DNA of 57,950 bases from Priapulus caudatus (taxonomy: Eukaryota > Priapulida > Priapulimorpha > Priapulimorphida > Priapulidae): positions 25,191 through 83,140 of the forward strand of contig NW_014577625.1 of assembly GCF_000485595.1 (NCBI RefSeq). The letters are read 5' to 3'. Positions within the stretch are counted from its first letter, which is position 1, and each line of letters opens with the position of its first letter. A program made the translations under genes and the position numbers. Below the pieces are notes generated by a model. That model saw nothing but the letters and a program-made list of their open reading frames with translations. It was not told the DNA's origin and ran no database searches. Positions 47,713 through 56,645 of this stretch are shown here, in pieces.

Positions 47713-48335
47713 TCAGATGAGGGAGAAGGGGTTACCGACAAGCCTGTTCTGTTGGCGGCTATGTCGCTTAGGACCAACAAGTTTTGTTCGTGTATAGTTC
47801 ACTAATAGGTGTTTGGTCCTTTCTATCACGGCGCGGCAACATAAAAGATGTCTAAATAAAAAAGAGCAGCAGTATAGCGGTTATATGTGCGAATATATGC
47901 GCTCGAAAAAAATTGTGAAGAAGTGCAAAGCATGGTCGAACTAACAGCTAAATAAATAGTGGTATAGTGGTGTCTGACAGCGAAGGAAAACAAACGCCCG
48001 AGCCAGCGTCGTTAGTGATGCAGACAGCCCGCAGCGGTGATGCCACCGGCATGGAAACCTATACAGCATAACACGACGGCCTGCGAGTAAAGGAAATGCT
48101 AAACTATTTACCGAAATCTTACAAAATGTTCTCACATGCCTTCCCCGCGGCAATAAACTACGCTGGCGCTGGGGTTGTCCTCTCAGTGACACAACCCAGA
48201 ACCTTACCACAACCATCACCATCGCGTACGCCATCGCCAACACTACCGCCACCGCTACTAAAATCGCCGACGCCATCGCTATCGCCGACGCCGCCGCCAC
48301 GGTCGCCACACAACGATCACCACCACCATTATCAG

Positions 48336-48378
<43 letters not shown>

Positions 48379-51300
48379 GCCACCACTACCATCAACAGCA
48401 TTGTCATCGTCGTCGTCGTCACCACCATCATCATCATTACCATCAAACCACGATCATCATCGTCATCAAGATAAACATCGCCATTGTCGTTGCGATTATT
48501 ATCACTTTGACAATCGCCATCATCATCGCCATTTTCATCGTCATCGCCGTTGTCATCGTTATCCCTATCACTATTAACTTGCTATTAATTGCCACTGCTA
48601 TCGCTGCCATCCTCGCCACTGCCATCGCCATGACCAACAACAGCGACTCATACGAACATCGTTTGTTGCTTCGTGGGTAGTTCATAAACAACATTGTTTA
48701 AAATAAAAACATTCCAAAAAATTAATGTGGCGCCTCCACTTTGGACTAATCCACTACCCCGCGTTGCAGTGACATGAGAGAGCAGCTTTTTATACCATGT
48801 ACATGCGCAAATTATTACAGTTTTTTTATCACTGATCCGCTATGTAATTCCGTGCCGAAAGAGAAGCGATGACGTTTGAAAGATCACGCATCATAGGTCT
48901 GTTCGAAAGTTCGAACTCGCTCGGTGTTATCGCATCATCGCTTGAACGTTAACGAAACATGACAATCAAGATCGCACGCATCGCCTTTTGTATACGGATA
49001 CGTAGAAGCCTTCTCTTCTCGAGGCGAGGCGCAGCGGCACGGGTGCCTGAGGCATGCTGCGACCAAACCGAACTCAGACATGAACCGTTGATTAGTGGCC
49101 GCCACTGAGAGATGTTTATAAAAACACACCCGTTTTTTGTGAATAACGAATTCGGAAGTCACTTTACGATTTCCAGCGATTCTAATTTATACTAGTCAGT
49201 GTTCGCTGGTATGCCAAACGTAAATGTTGGTGAGAATCGCGGACAACATGTCGATTGATTTCGTACACTTTCTCGCAGCGTGTCGGCTTGCCTTGTTCTA
49301 ATCTCGCACGCCGCCGCCGGCAGTCCTCGAAGGAATCGATGTAGCAAATCTGTCACTGTTAACTTGTAGTTTGCCTAATTACAGGTCTCTTCCACCGCGA
49401 TCGTTCTTTGTCGCCGCATGCATCGCGCTGCGCTGCGCCACCGCGGCTCGCTTTGCAGGAAGGTCGTCCGTCGTCTTTCGGCGACGCTAGCGTAAATAGC
49501 GACACGTTCCAATCGTCACCTCCGGTTATTCGTGGTCGCAGGAAATCGCGTGGTCATACGTGCTGCGCTGTTCCGGATAGGACTGTCGCAGCCGGGGCTC
49601 ATAGACACCTGTCCGTGCTCGCAAATATCGCTTAATTTTATTTTATTAATTTAATTTAATATATATATATCGATATAACTGCTCGCCATTGCACGATGTG
49701 CACACTTTGTTGCTAGTCAGTACCCATGTTCATGTTACGCGTGAAACTACATCTCTAGCTGACGTCGCGCAGACGCGCGTATTCAACAAGCCATTATAGA
49801 CAACGTTCGCTTCTGACGTGAGGTTTACCGTGGCCAAATGCAGAGCAGTCTGCGTGATGTATAGGTAGCAGTCGTGTGTGGTAGGTATCATGATATCGCT
49901 GGATAACTTTTTTTAGATAAATATGGCGTTGACGTGTGGCATCATCGCTTTATTAGCGCGCATCCTCTCGTTCGTTATTAAACCGCCGGGAGAACGCTGT
50001 TAGAAGCTGCGCGACGAGAACGCGAGAGAAGCGACGCGCTACCATGTACAGTCGTCGTCGCGCGACGTCGCTGGCGTTACGTGGCCCACCCAACGCTAAG
50101 CTCTACAGCAATTTCAGTCCACTCACTTATAGTAGTTTCGTGTTATGGCCCGGCGGCCAGAGCGAGAGTCGACTGAATCTATCTCTACGCCAGTGAGTGT
50201 GAGCAAGCCGCCGCGGCCGCCGCCTCCCCGATCGGCCTGACGTCCTCGACCTTCCCTCTGCTAACTAGTCATTAGTGAACCAGCATCGCGCAGTGTGTGC
50301 GTGCCTGCGTGCGTGCGCGCGCGTGTGTCTGTATGCGTGCGTGTGCGTGCGCATTGGTGCGTGAGCGTGTGCGTGTGCGCGGAAGTACGTGCGTGCGTGT
50401 GTGTGTGTGGAGGGAGGGTGCATCACGGTCGGCAACACACAGTCCGCAGATATTAACTCTTTGCTTTGCCGTGTTTACATTTCTCGCGCGCAGTTCTTGT
50501 CTATAGAGTATAGACAGTCTATCGCTGAGCTGTCTCTATTTCTCACGCATTCTGGCTAGGTTTCTAGCTCTGCTCGAATAATTAGGTTTTAATCACTACA
50601 CGCAGGATAATTGTTACAGTAGTGTGCGTGGCTTCCCTATAACGATATCTGATCGCCAGCACATACGTACTGATTCACCCGCGAATTATTTAGGTAGGAT
50701 GAAAACCTGCGTTTTCATCTTGCGAGGAAATCTTCTGCGGTTTCACCGGACAATATTTATCCGAGTAACTCGCGTGATTAGAATATGCACCATCTCCGTA
50801 GTATTAAAATGCTCGTGAGAAGGTAAACGACCGACCCTATGTATTAAAGGTACGTTATATACTACCGCGGGTGTTCTTGCCTACTGCTTACTACTTACTA
50901 TACATGCGCACGCAGAGAACCGTGCATAGCAAGGCTACCTGCTAATTTCGCAGTGCTAATGTACCGCTTTGAATATGCAATTTTATACAAGAAATATATA
51001 TCACAATTATTGGAATGTTTCGTCGTATTATAAAGAATAACTAAGAATAGAAGACCTAATGATTTATAATAAACTAGCCAGCGCCAGAAATCATGTGAGC
51101 AAACAGTCAGTCTGTGACGTTAGTACTCCCAACAGACGAAACGCCACCGCACGGGAAGACTACACGCTGGATCGCAGCAGTAATGAAGTTTTAAATGATA
51201 ACAGAAACTGTTTTGATTGGAGTAAAATGTTTTGCCGGTTGTTTATTCAGTATTAGCCGACCAAGTGACACGGCAGGAAGACAAACACGGCAAATGTGGT

Positions 51301-53423
51301 TGCGCCCTAGGGCCTTTCGCCTCATGAGCACTCTAGAGCAAATGCGAATACAGATTTATTACGGAAGATTCGCGCGTATGTGTACCTAGTATTAAATAAT
51401 TGCAGGGCGAGTAAGTATGTGCACCGATTTGTTTAAAGCAAGGTGTCGGTGTGCGTTTTTGAAGTTCGCCATCTCTCGTGTTTCATGTCAAATGACAAGG
51501 TAATTGGACTCACATATTAACCTTCGACAGTTGGCAGCGAAAGAGAAGAAGAATCACGCCCGATATCCGTCACCGGATATCCGTTATTTGTTAGCATGAA
51601 CGAAGTGTCTATGCCCGTTCATCAAAAATACATCACTATAGGTTTCCATTCTATCCATTCTAGCCTCGTCCATTTTTACTTTGCTTTCATCCATTTGAAT
51701 TTGTATTAATATTGCGATGAGTGAGCGGTTTATATATAAATTATTTTTAAACTAAGCAAATGGTTTGTTTAATGTATTTTCGAGACAGCGTAAACTTCGT
51801 TAAAAGAGGCAACGGATGCCCCCGCGAACATCTACTAATATAAGATCAGTGCGGAATTTCAGGAGGTAGAAAAACACGGTTTAATGCCGATTTAACGATA
51901 GTATAAGCGCAGTGAAATTGTAAAACTATACAAATACTACACTACTAATAAGCTGACTGGCGTGCTTATTAGCTTCAGCCAGGCGTTTTAAATAGTGCCA
52001 TCAACGACTTTGCAATTCATTTGCCGTAATCACCCAAAGTCACTCAGCAGCGTCTATCAATCCTCAACATTCGTAATACTTTGCGTCGTGTAATGCTCTA
52101 GGTCAAGCAATACAGTTGGTTCCGATATGCGCACAATATGAGATTCCGGTGGCTTACTAAACAGCGCCGAGCAACGATTTTGGTTGGCTTCAATTCGTGA
52201 AGACCTATAGATTAATTTCTGCTCTCGGGCGCAATGCTCTGGAAAACGCGGTCAGATTGTATAACGCATGTCGACAAGGCGCTGAATACGCCCATCAGGG
52301 CGACAGAGCAGTGCGCTACATAGAGGCTATGCGACATGTGGACATGTATAACTCTGCTAAACGAAGGCGACGTGAAAATAAATTGAGAGAGATTGCGTTT
52401 AACTTTCGCGAAATGCGATTTTCGGCCGCAGAACGCTGGCGGACGTAAATATATACGACACCGAATGGCGAAGTTTGTGGAAGCGAATAGCCGCTCTAAA
52501 ACGCAGGCACATGTTGTATGCCTATACATGTTGTATGTATATGTGTTTTACCCATATAAAGCGTTGTATAATGTCGTGATTTCCTCGGGGATATTTCTGT
52601 CTTCGCGTGCTCTCTTAATGCGAATAGTTATAGTTATAGTGTGAAACTCCACTCTAAAATTCGAGTGAAAATAATATAGCTCCAACAAGATAATAATCTA
52701 GAGCAATGTAACGCTAACGGTATAGCGTTATAGTGTTTGCGTTACATTGGTCGATGCTCTAAGGCAATAACCGCTAATATGCGTCGAAATGGTACCTTCA
52801 TTATGAGCCATAGAAATCATACATAGTATACTACGGAGCATTGTTCGTCTTTGTATATATTTCCGGAAAAATAATCTCGCGAGTTATGATGACTGTACCT
52901 ATCGAACACTATTTACATAATTACACAAGCGATTAAATAGACATACATATAGCGATGCAATTTAAAATGTTAACTAATGATAATCACTTGATTTAATTAT
53001 TCTGTGGGTCATTGTTAACTAATCACTTGATTTAATTATTCTGTAGGTCATTGTAAGTACACTGTTTGTTTGTTACGCTGATTTAATCAGGCTGTTAGCG
53101 AGGTTTCGCATAAGTGTAGTTTGTATATTAGCGACAGTAGGCCTGCGATTGATATGCTACTAAAGTTAATGTTAGTGAAAGCTAGTTTTGCGATAGCTCT
53201 GCTAGTAAACAAGAATGTGCACTTGCCTGGATGACAGCCAACGGCCTACAACAGGAGGTGGCATCCGGACATCCGGTCTGTGAGCTTGCACGTTGTACAC
53301 AATAGTATCGCAAGGTGTAAAATCTGCTTGTTGACCAGGAGCCGCCAGCAACTCTAAAATGCTGGTTAGAAACACTGCAATAACAACCCGAAATTCATTA
53401 ATGTTCGCTTGTACTCCTGGCAT
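36256..53423 (-). CDS. APCDD1: APCDD1 homologue, three exons, complete
   Basis: Membrane-tethered glycoprotein that dampens Wnt signalling at the cell surface in vertebrates. Exons are 53423-53227, 42078-41511 and 37026-36256, giving 511 codons; human APCDD1 has 514. Phases agree at both junctions (2, then 0). Order in the protein: signal peptide, first APCDDC domain (exons 1-2), a CRTIAK-type linker, second APCDDC domain and a carboxy-terminal hydrophobic segment (exon 3). Intron 1 is 11.1 kb with a GC donor (AG|GCAAGT) and ATTTTACAG acceptor. Intron 2 is 4.5 kb, GTGAGT to CATCGCAG. Exon 3 is far richer in GC than its surroundings. Both acceptors have tandem copies just upstream. No other assignment fits. 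Confidence 0.93.
36993..37332 (-). repeat. Tandem triplication of the exon 3 head and its acceptor
   Basis: Units at 36993-37035 (true exon), 37136-37180 and 37288-37330, spaced about 143 and 152 bases. All share a CGATxxTCCxGCxGG(C/T)GTCGC core and GATGAT at the acceptor side. The middle unit keeps an AG acceptor and a reading frame with DDCDTCRMIA; the third has lost the AG. The intronic spacers also match (for example GCGTTAGTTTCAGTC and GCGCTGGTTTCAATC). Confidence 0.8.
37960..37994. repeat. AT microsatellite
   Basis: TA/AT dinucleotide run with a few TATAAA interruptions at the left end. Confidence 0.93.
38491..38522. other. Small hairpin with CAAGAGCGG stem
   Basis: CAAGAGCGG, loop TATTAT, CCGCTCTTG, extended by a few weaker pairs. 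It shares the CAAGAGC word with the hairpin at 40021-40063. Confidence 0.55.
39843..39930. repeat. Long AT microsatellite
   Basis: Almost uninterrupted AT repeat of about 85 bases in APCDD1 intron 2. Confidence 0.95.
40021..40063. other. Hairpin with 16-base stem
   Basis: CAAGAGCTAACAATAC pairs with GTATTATTAGCTCTTG (one G-T pair) around an 11-base loop. Could be a structural remnant of a MITE or an intronic small RNA hairpin; no further support. Confidence 0.6.
41511..42078 (-). CDS. APCDD1: APCDD1 exon 2 (first APCDDC domain)
   Basis: Begins with CEIRPGPEFVIRDYTLF, nearly the family signature C-E-V-R-x-G-P-E-F. It continues through QASWIVPGGTEVDY, a CAGIG segment, INFALHELQLMRVEEW and ELFLGDVHTDM to YRPTGYQVSLRSAE. 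All are landmark stretches of the first APCDD1 domain in order. Acceptor ATTTTATTTTACAG, donor GAA|GTGAGT. Confidence 0.93.
42075..42328 (-). repeat. Tandem duplication at the exon 2 acceptor
   Basis: Two units of about 127 bases (42075-42200 and 42201-42328) sharing TCTTCTGGTGGGGTACGCG and ACTTGTGAAAGTTTAT. The inner unit contains the working acceptor ATTTTACAG; the outer has a decayed version (TTTGACCCTAG). Confidence 0.8.
42471..42535. repeat. CT-rich polypyrimidine tract
   Basis: CCCTCC, CTCTCT and TTCTC words over about 65 bases on the plus strand. Confidence 0.85.
42801..42885 (+). CDS. Candidate orphan exon with CxxC motif
   Basis: An 85-base open segment bounded by a good acceptor (TTGTTTACTCTGCTCGCAG) and a strong donor (ACG|GTGAGT). 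It reads TKTFETLDITRCRICLQEVH, with a CRIC knuckle seen in several zinc-binding domains. It is inside APCDD1 intron 1 on the opposite strand. No partner exon was identified, so it may be chance. Confidence 0.25.
43226..43463. repeat. Long GT microsatellite with GTAC and GTGC units
   Basis: ACGT and GTGC tetranucleotides, TGTA units, then about 90 bases of pure GT interrupted by TCGTGTGTCG. Frames over it encode only Val/Cys or Thr/His repeats. Confidence 0.97.
44725..45072. repeat. GT tract and 62-base higher-order GCGC/GTGC repeat
   Basis: Degenerate GTGC, (GT)n, a ten-base gap, then three units of 62 bases, each containing GCGCGCGCGTGCACGTGTG, GTGCGTGCGTGCGTGCGGG and (GT)n. Alternating purine-pyrimidine throughout, so prone to Z-DNA. 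Confidence 0.95.
44858..44867. other. Assembly gap (10 N)
   Basis: Short gap inside the GT tract; repeat copy number here is unreliable. Confidence 0.99.
45285..45686. mobile_element. MITE with internal tandem duplication
   Basis: 402 bases with terminal inverted repeats of about 23 bases starting TGGCAGGCGAGGTGGGACAC, flanked by TA on both sides, which fits a Tc1/mariner-type MITE. The interior is two direct units of about 180 bases, each with TATTTAGTGACAGTCACAAA, CCAATCAGATACAAC and an ATGATAGACA end that mirrors TGTCTATCAT. Confidence 0.85.
45770..45950 (-). CDS. Candidate Cys-containing exon, unrecognised
   Basis: Open minus-strand frame after a GGATTTTAG acceptor: PNSIVLKDSSVRFECNAGLW, then IAYSCGETCDYELLTAGCL. 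The Cys spacing recalls small extracellular modules but matches no family I can name. A possible donor is GTGATG near 45800. It could be chance. Confidence 0.22.
46210..46413 (-). CDS. Candidate short minus-strand frame, unrecognised
   Basis: 68 codons with CWCSTPSYSMPPP and RICNCGLYMRKN. Lies about 260 bases upstream of the previous candidate on the same strand. No homology recognised and codon use is not distinctive. Confidence 0.12.
   Translation of the reverse strand: MVNYSEYRKQCWCSTPSYSMPPPDSTITSIPASVGVGRICNCGLYMRKNLMLQFKMTVNQFVPIPRS
46414..47400. other. Intronic stretch without features
   Basis: I see no exon or repeat of note. Confidence 0.5.
47436..47712. repeat. Compound microsatellite: GT, GTGC, GA, CAGA
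   Basis: (GT)n at 47437-47463, GTGC units, a GAGA tract at 47526-47613 and about eleven CAGA units at 47667-47711. Long frames here are low-complexity artefacts. Confidence 0.96.
47713..48199. other. Intronic stretch without features
   Basis: Nothing recognisable. Confidence 0.5.
48200..48630. repeat. Degenerate CAT/ATC trinucleotide region
   Basis: Runs of ATC/CAT/GCC triplets, with a pure CAT/TCA stretch at 48337-48376. A 194-codon plus-strand frame passes through it (His runs, then Ile/Val/Ala) and a minus frame through part of it. Both are consequences of the stop-free triplet pattern rather than evidence of a gene. Confidence 0.85.
48696..49250. other. Intronic stretch without features
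   Basis: Nothing recognisable apart from a TTCGAAAGTTCGAA direct repeat at 48904-48917. Confidence 0.45.
49251..50420. other. GC-rich, CpG-rich region with a possible first exon
   Basis: CpG is frequent here. At 50145 an ATG in good context (G at -3, G at +4) opens MARRPERESTESISTP and then meets a strong donor GTGAGT at 50193. The frame also continues 16 codons to a stop. This could be a plus-strand first exon under a CpG-rich promoter, or chance. A GTGC microsatellite follows at 50297-50410. Confidence 0.3.
50421..52154. other. Intronic stretch without features
   Basis: No exon recognised. Confidence 0.45.
52161..52448 (+). CDS. Unrecognised plus-strand open frame
   Basis: 95 codons from a TAA to a TAA with no ATG before residue 54 or so. 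It has a charged, helical look (GDRAVRYIEAMRHVDMYNSA, KRRRRENKLREIAFNF). Not assigned to a family; may be a chance frame or a fragment of an exon. Confidence 0.15.
   Translation, partial: TAPSNDFGWLQFVKTYRLISALGRNALENAVRLYNACRQGAEYAHQGDRAVRYIEAMRHVDMYNSAKRRRRENKLREIAFNFREMRFSAAERWRT
52699..52761. ncRNA. 63-base hairpin, microRNA-like shape
   Basis: Outer stem TAGAGC / GCTCTA, a small bulge (TGGTCGA side), then ATGTAACGC / GCGTTACAT and a loop of about 24 bases. Size fits a pre-microRNA but a short MITE would look the same. Confidence 0.3.
52968..53055. repeat. Direct duplication of about 42 bases
   Basis: TTAACTAAT(GATA)ATCACTTGATTTAATTATTCTGT(G/A)GGTCATTG twice in a row, 170 bases from the exon 1 donor of APCDD1. 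Confidence 0.85.
53227..53423 (-). CDS. APCDD1: APCDD1 exon 1 (signal peptide, start of first domain)
   Basis: 65 codons plus two bases. The ATG at 53423 has G at -3. VVIAVFLTSILELLAAPG is a good signal-peptide core. The exon ends MPPPVVGRWLSSR, aligning with the M-P-P...G-x-W-V-S segment just before the first conserved Cys in vertebrate APCDD1. The last two bases (AG) join a G from exon 2 to form Arg. The intron then begins GCAAGT, not GT. Confidence 0.85.
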
Positions 53424-53823
53424 GGCGATAGGTACAGCACAAGAAACTCTACATAGTCAGCACTTGTACCTAATGTCAACTTGGCGTGGCGTAAACGATG
53501 CAGCATATTCATAAGCGGATCTATGGCTATGAAATGATTCGTTTCAAGACGGAAAGGTTGCAAATTTTTATCAATTTTTTTTTGTCTATTTTCGCTATTT
53601 CGATTCCCACAAAACTAGAGGATATATATAGTAGCCGGAAAAAAATATACGTTACAAATCTGACGACACAATCTCTTATTCAACATCCTATACAACTAAT
53701 CTACTTTATCCCTGTCCGACTGTTACAAATTCGTTATATTATCCCAATTTCTCGTACTTTACGTTAAACGGGGACTTAAATTCGATTTGTTATAACAACA
53801 GTGATTTACTCAGATCAGTATTT
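53424..53823 (-). promoter_or_regulatory. APCDD1 upstream region
   Basis: Immediate 5' flank of the APCDD1 start on the minus strand; 5' untranslated sequence and promoter are expected here. AT-rich, without a clear TATA or CpG signature. Confidence 0.3.
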
Positions 53824-54172
53824 TCAAGCGTTCCTTTGGGAATAGCGCAACAAACTCCGGATAACCACAGCCCACGCCATTTCATTCTCCGGGCCGGCAA
53901 ACTCATGTGAAGCGAGTGTGCATCGCACTGGTGCACTTTCATATCTTGTAACCGCAAGCTGCATGCCCTTGACAAGAAGGCAGTCGCTAGATACTCTGTC
54001 GCTTTGAACTTTTAATGAGATCATCGGTGGCAAGCTGTCAACACCAATATTCCAGCAGCGGGAACCGGCACGGCGATGTGCCCCCAAGTGAATTCCTTCA
54101 GTCCGTGCGTTCGTACAGGTCGCATTGAAAAGACGTAAAATGGGCAGCGAACAGTGGCGAAGCTGCGCGAAA
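53824..54172 (-). CDS. Unrecognised minus-strand open frame upstream of APCDD1
   Basis: 116 codons without a stop, preceded by an acceptor-like GTTTCGCGCAG. Stretches such as SLPPMISLKVQSDRVSS and ASHEFAGPENEMAWAVV look protein-like, but I recognise no family. Could be the last exon of an unknown gene or a chance frame. Confidence 0.2.
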
Positions 54173-54849
54173 CAACACGTTTACAAGACCGGTAAATATT
54201 TTCCTACACTTATTGGTCCGCAAGGACAATATTGTGCTTGTAGTAAGGGAGCTATCCTGTCTATGCCCTGTCTGTTTGCTTGACAGTGACGATTTCTAAC
54301 GGAACGTGGCAAACAGGTGTACGAAAGCAGCAGGGACGACAGCGCATAAATGAGATGGGTGAGAACACGCACGGGCACAGAAGAACATATCGTAAAGAAT
54401 TTAATTAAAGAAGAAAACGGCAAGGAAAACAGAAACAGCGACTTCCTGGGTCATTAATTTGGTGAACATGTCGCAGAGCCGTATCTCACATACCATAAAT
54501 ATGAAAAGATAGGTTCGTCTTAGTGAATGTATGTTATTTTGCTAACTTACGTTATGTATTATTTTTATTACTTTACTGTATGAACCCGAAAACGGTATTT
54601 ATATGGCTTTATAAATGATGAGACTTACTGCATTTTGAGAAAGTATATTTAATTCTGAAACTAATCCTGCTATAAATAAATCGATATCAATAACAATCAC
54701 CTGTATAGCCTAGGTAGTACGATTGGGTAGTATCGATTAGGTACGATTGGGTTATATAATTGAATGCATACCAACATCTCACACGCGGCGTGATTAAGTA
54801 CCCTTAATTCATATTTTTGTAACGCACTGTGTAAACAACTGAATTCCCT
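54173..54849. other. Non-coding stretch
   Basis: Nothing recognisable. Confidence 0.5.
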
Positions 54850-54912
54850 GCGTTGAGCCATAGATATAGAAGAGAATATAGAATCTTCTCTTCTATATCT
54901 ATGGTTGAACGC
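54850..54912. ncRNA. 63-base near-perfect hairpin
   Basis: CCATAGATATAGAAGAGAA pairs perfectly over 19 bases with its complement around a nine-base loop (TATAGAATC). The stem extends outward through GCGTT / AACGC with one mismatch and one G-T pair, about 27 pairs in total. Pre-microRNA size, but the near-perfect stem and short loop also fit a young inverted repeat. Confidence 0.35.
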
Positions 54913-55173
54913 TAGCGCGTCTTGTATCTGCGACGACAAGAAATATCACGCCCTCTTCCGCTGTCTATTTTGTTTTATGATATCGTTGCTAAGTAATTAA
55001 TGTAATGAATTTTGACAGTGCAAAACATGTTCGAGTGGCATAACTATAACATTAATGGAATGTAATCATGATGATACATATCGTGAATCTCAAATTATGT
55101 TTAACATTCAATAAATCATAACGTCAAAACTAAAATGTACGTGCAGGTATAAATGATCCAAAAACCTAATCTA
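54913..55173. other. Non-coding stretch
   Basis: Nothing recognisable. Confidence 0.5.
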
Positions 55174-56645
55174 CTAATCGTGCACGCAGGTGCGTTTCAG
55201 CAATAGCCACACATTCAAAAGCACTCCGTCCTCACCTCGGAAATAAAACAATACCAAGCGAAATGAGATATCAACAAACCAGCAAGTACGACTGTCGTCC
55301 TTCTCGCGTGTCGTGCCATCATCCTTCACGGCTCGTAGTACGTCAGCTGTAGCGTTACGTCGCACTCGTTCTGCATGACAGACAGGCTGGGCGACGAGTG
55401 GGGCGCAGCCGCCAACACACTGTCGCGACGCGCAATCAGAAATCCACGGCGGGAACACGGGCGAGTTGTGCGTATAGCGGCTCTCTGCTAGGCGCGCTCT
55501 GCCTCGCTGCCGCTGCGCCGCCGCACATGTATAGCGAACCTTTTTGGGCGGGCTCGGATCGTCAACAACACGGCGTAGAACCACGGGCGCCTTTCAATCG
55601 CAAAGAGAACAAAGCAACGAGGTCCGAACGCGAGTTTCCGTGCGCGAATTTCTGCTCGCAGCGATCGGGGGAGCCGAGCGCGCACAAAGCTGTTTCGCGG
55701 CTGGAGACTTTCTGCGGAAGTCGGCGAAAATCTTGCGAGGCGGAGACGTCGAGCGAGCGACGAATCTCGCGGCGCGCTTTTCATTAGTACACAAACGCGC
55801 GCATAATCGCAGACGGCGCTTCGATCGGTCAGCGGCTGTCAACACACTCGAGCATCTAGCGCTCTCGACCAGCGCTGACCCACCGGTCAATACGACCAGG
55901 CTTAGCTTTCAAGTGCGCAGTACCACACAGGCTCCTGCTCGCCCACAGGTGCATGTCCGCTCCGGCGGTCCACAATTTATATATATATGTATATAATGTA
56001 CACTCGGAGTAGAGTGAAAAAAAGAGTCGAAGAGTGTCGACGCAAGCGATTCGGCAGTAAATTCTGCGCCGATGGCACGCCGCTGTTTATATACGCCCCT
56101 CGGACAGTGTGAGTAAATCAATCTTTCGTCGGTGCGTTCTATATGCCTCGTGTACAAGAGTTGTTGTCGCTGGCGACGTCAGCCTCCGCGCGTGGCCGCG
56201 TCGTAAACTAATCCGGTCGGTGCTTGGCCGCGAGGAGAGAGACACAGAGAGAGAGAGAGACAGAGAGAGAGAGAGAGAAAGCGAGCGCGCACGGCAGCGC
56301 AAGCGATGCGCACGCAAACTCAGACGGACAGAACTCGGGCGAGACGCGCGCGCGCACACACACACGTACATACAGAAACGTGCTACAGACGCACGCGTGA
56401 AGCGACTAATTGTTGCTCGGCGCGGCAGACGCTCGCCGCCCGCATTTGCGCGAGGAAGCGAACTCAAGCCGAGACCGCGGCTCGCCCGCTGGCGCGTGAG
56501 CTGTCATCGAGTCGGTATGGCGTACACTGTGAGAGCGCTTGTTAGCCCGGCCGTAACCTGCCGTGACCGCCGCCTCTATGGGCGTTTACAAGACCGCGCG
56601 CGCGTCTGTAAGTCGCGCTGCCCGCGAAATCCGTATTATTTCTAG
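55174..56645. promoter_or_regulatory. CpG-rich GC island
   Basis: High GC with frequent CpG, in contrast to flanks. Several Arg/Ala-rich frames overlap on both strands, which is what GC-rich non-coding DNA gives. Includes a GAGA tract (56236-56280) and GCGCGC/CACACA (56345-56365). A promoter with 5' untranslated sequence is likely; no coding exon is assigned. Confidence 0.4.

Larger units (their letters stand above)
42079..53226 (-). other. APCDD1 intron 1 with GC donor
   Basis: About 11.1 kb starting GCAAGT and ending TTTTATTTTACAG. It holds the duplication at 42.1-42.3 kb, orphan exon-like segments (42801-42885 plus; 45770-45950 and 46210-46413 minus), long GT tracts, a MITE at 45285-45686 and a CAT/ATC-rich region at 48200-48690. 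It also holds GC-rich sequence at 49.2-50.3 kb and the hairpin at 52699-52761. Confidence 0.7.

Noticed and set aside
47406-47797. Frames of 90-124 codons over GT/GA/CAGA repeats
   Set aside because: Low-complexity microsatellite translation.
48898-48925. TTCGAAAGTTCGAAC as a tRNA B box
   Set aside because: No A box at the right distance and no acceptor stem; not a tRNA.
55174-56645. Several 100-178 codon frames in the GC-rich island
   Set aside because: Overlapping Arg/Ala-rich frames on both strands, no motifs, no coherent splice structure.
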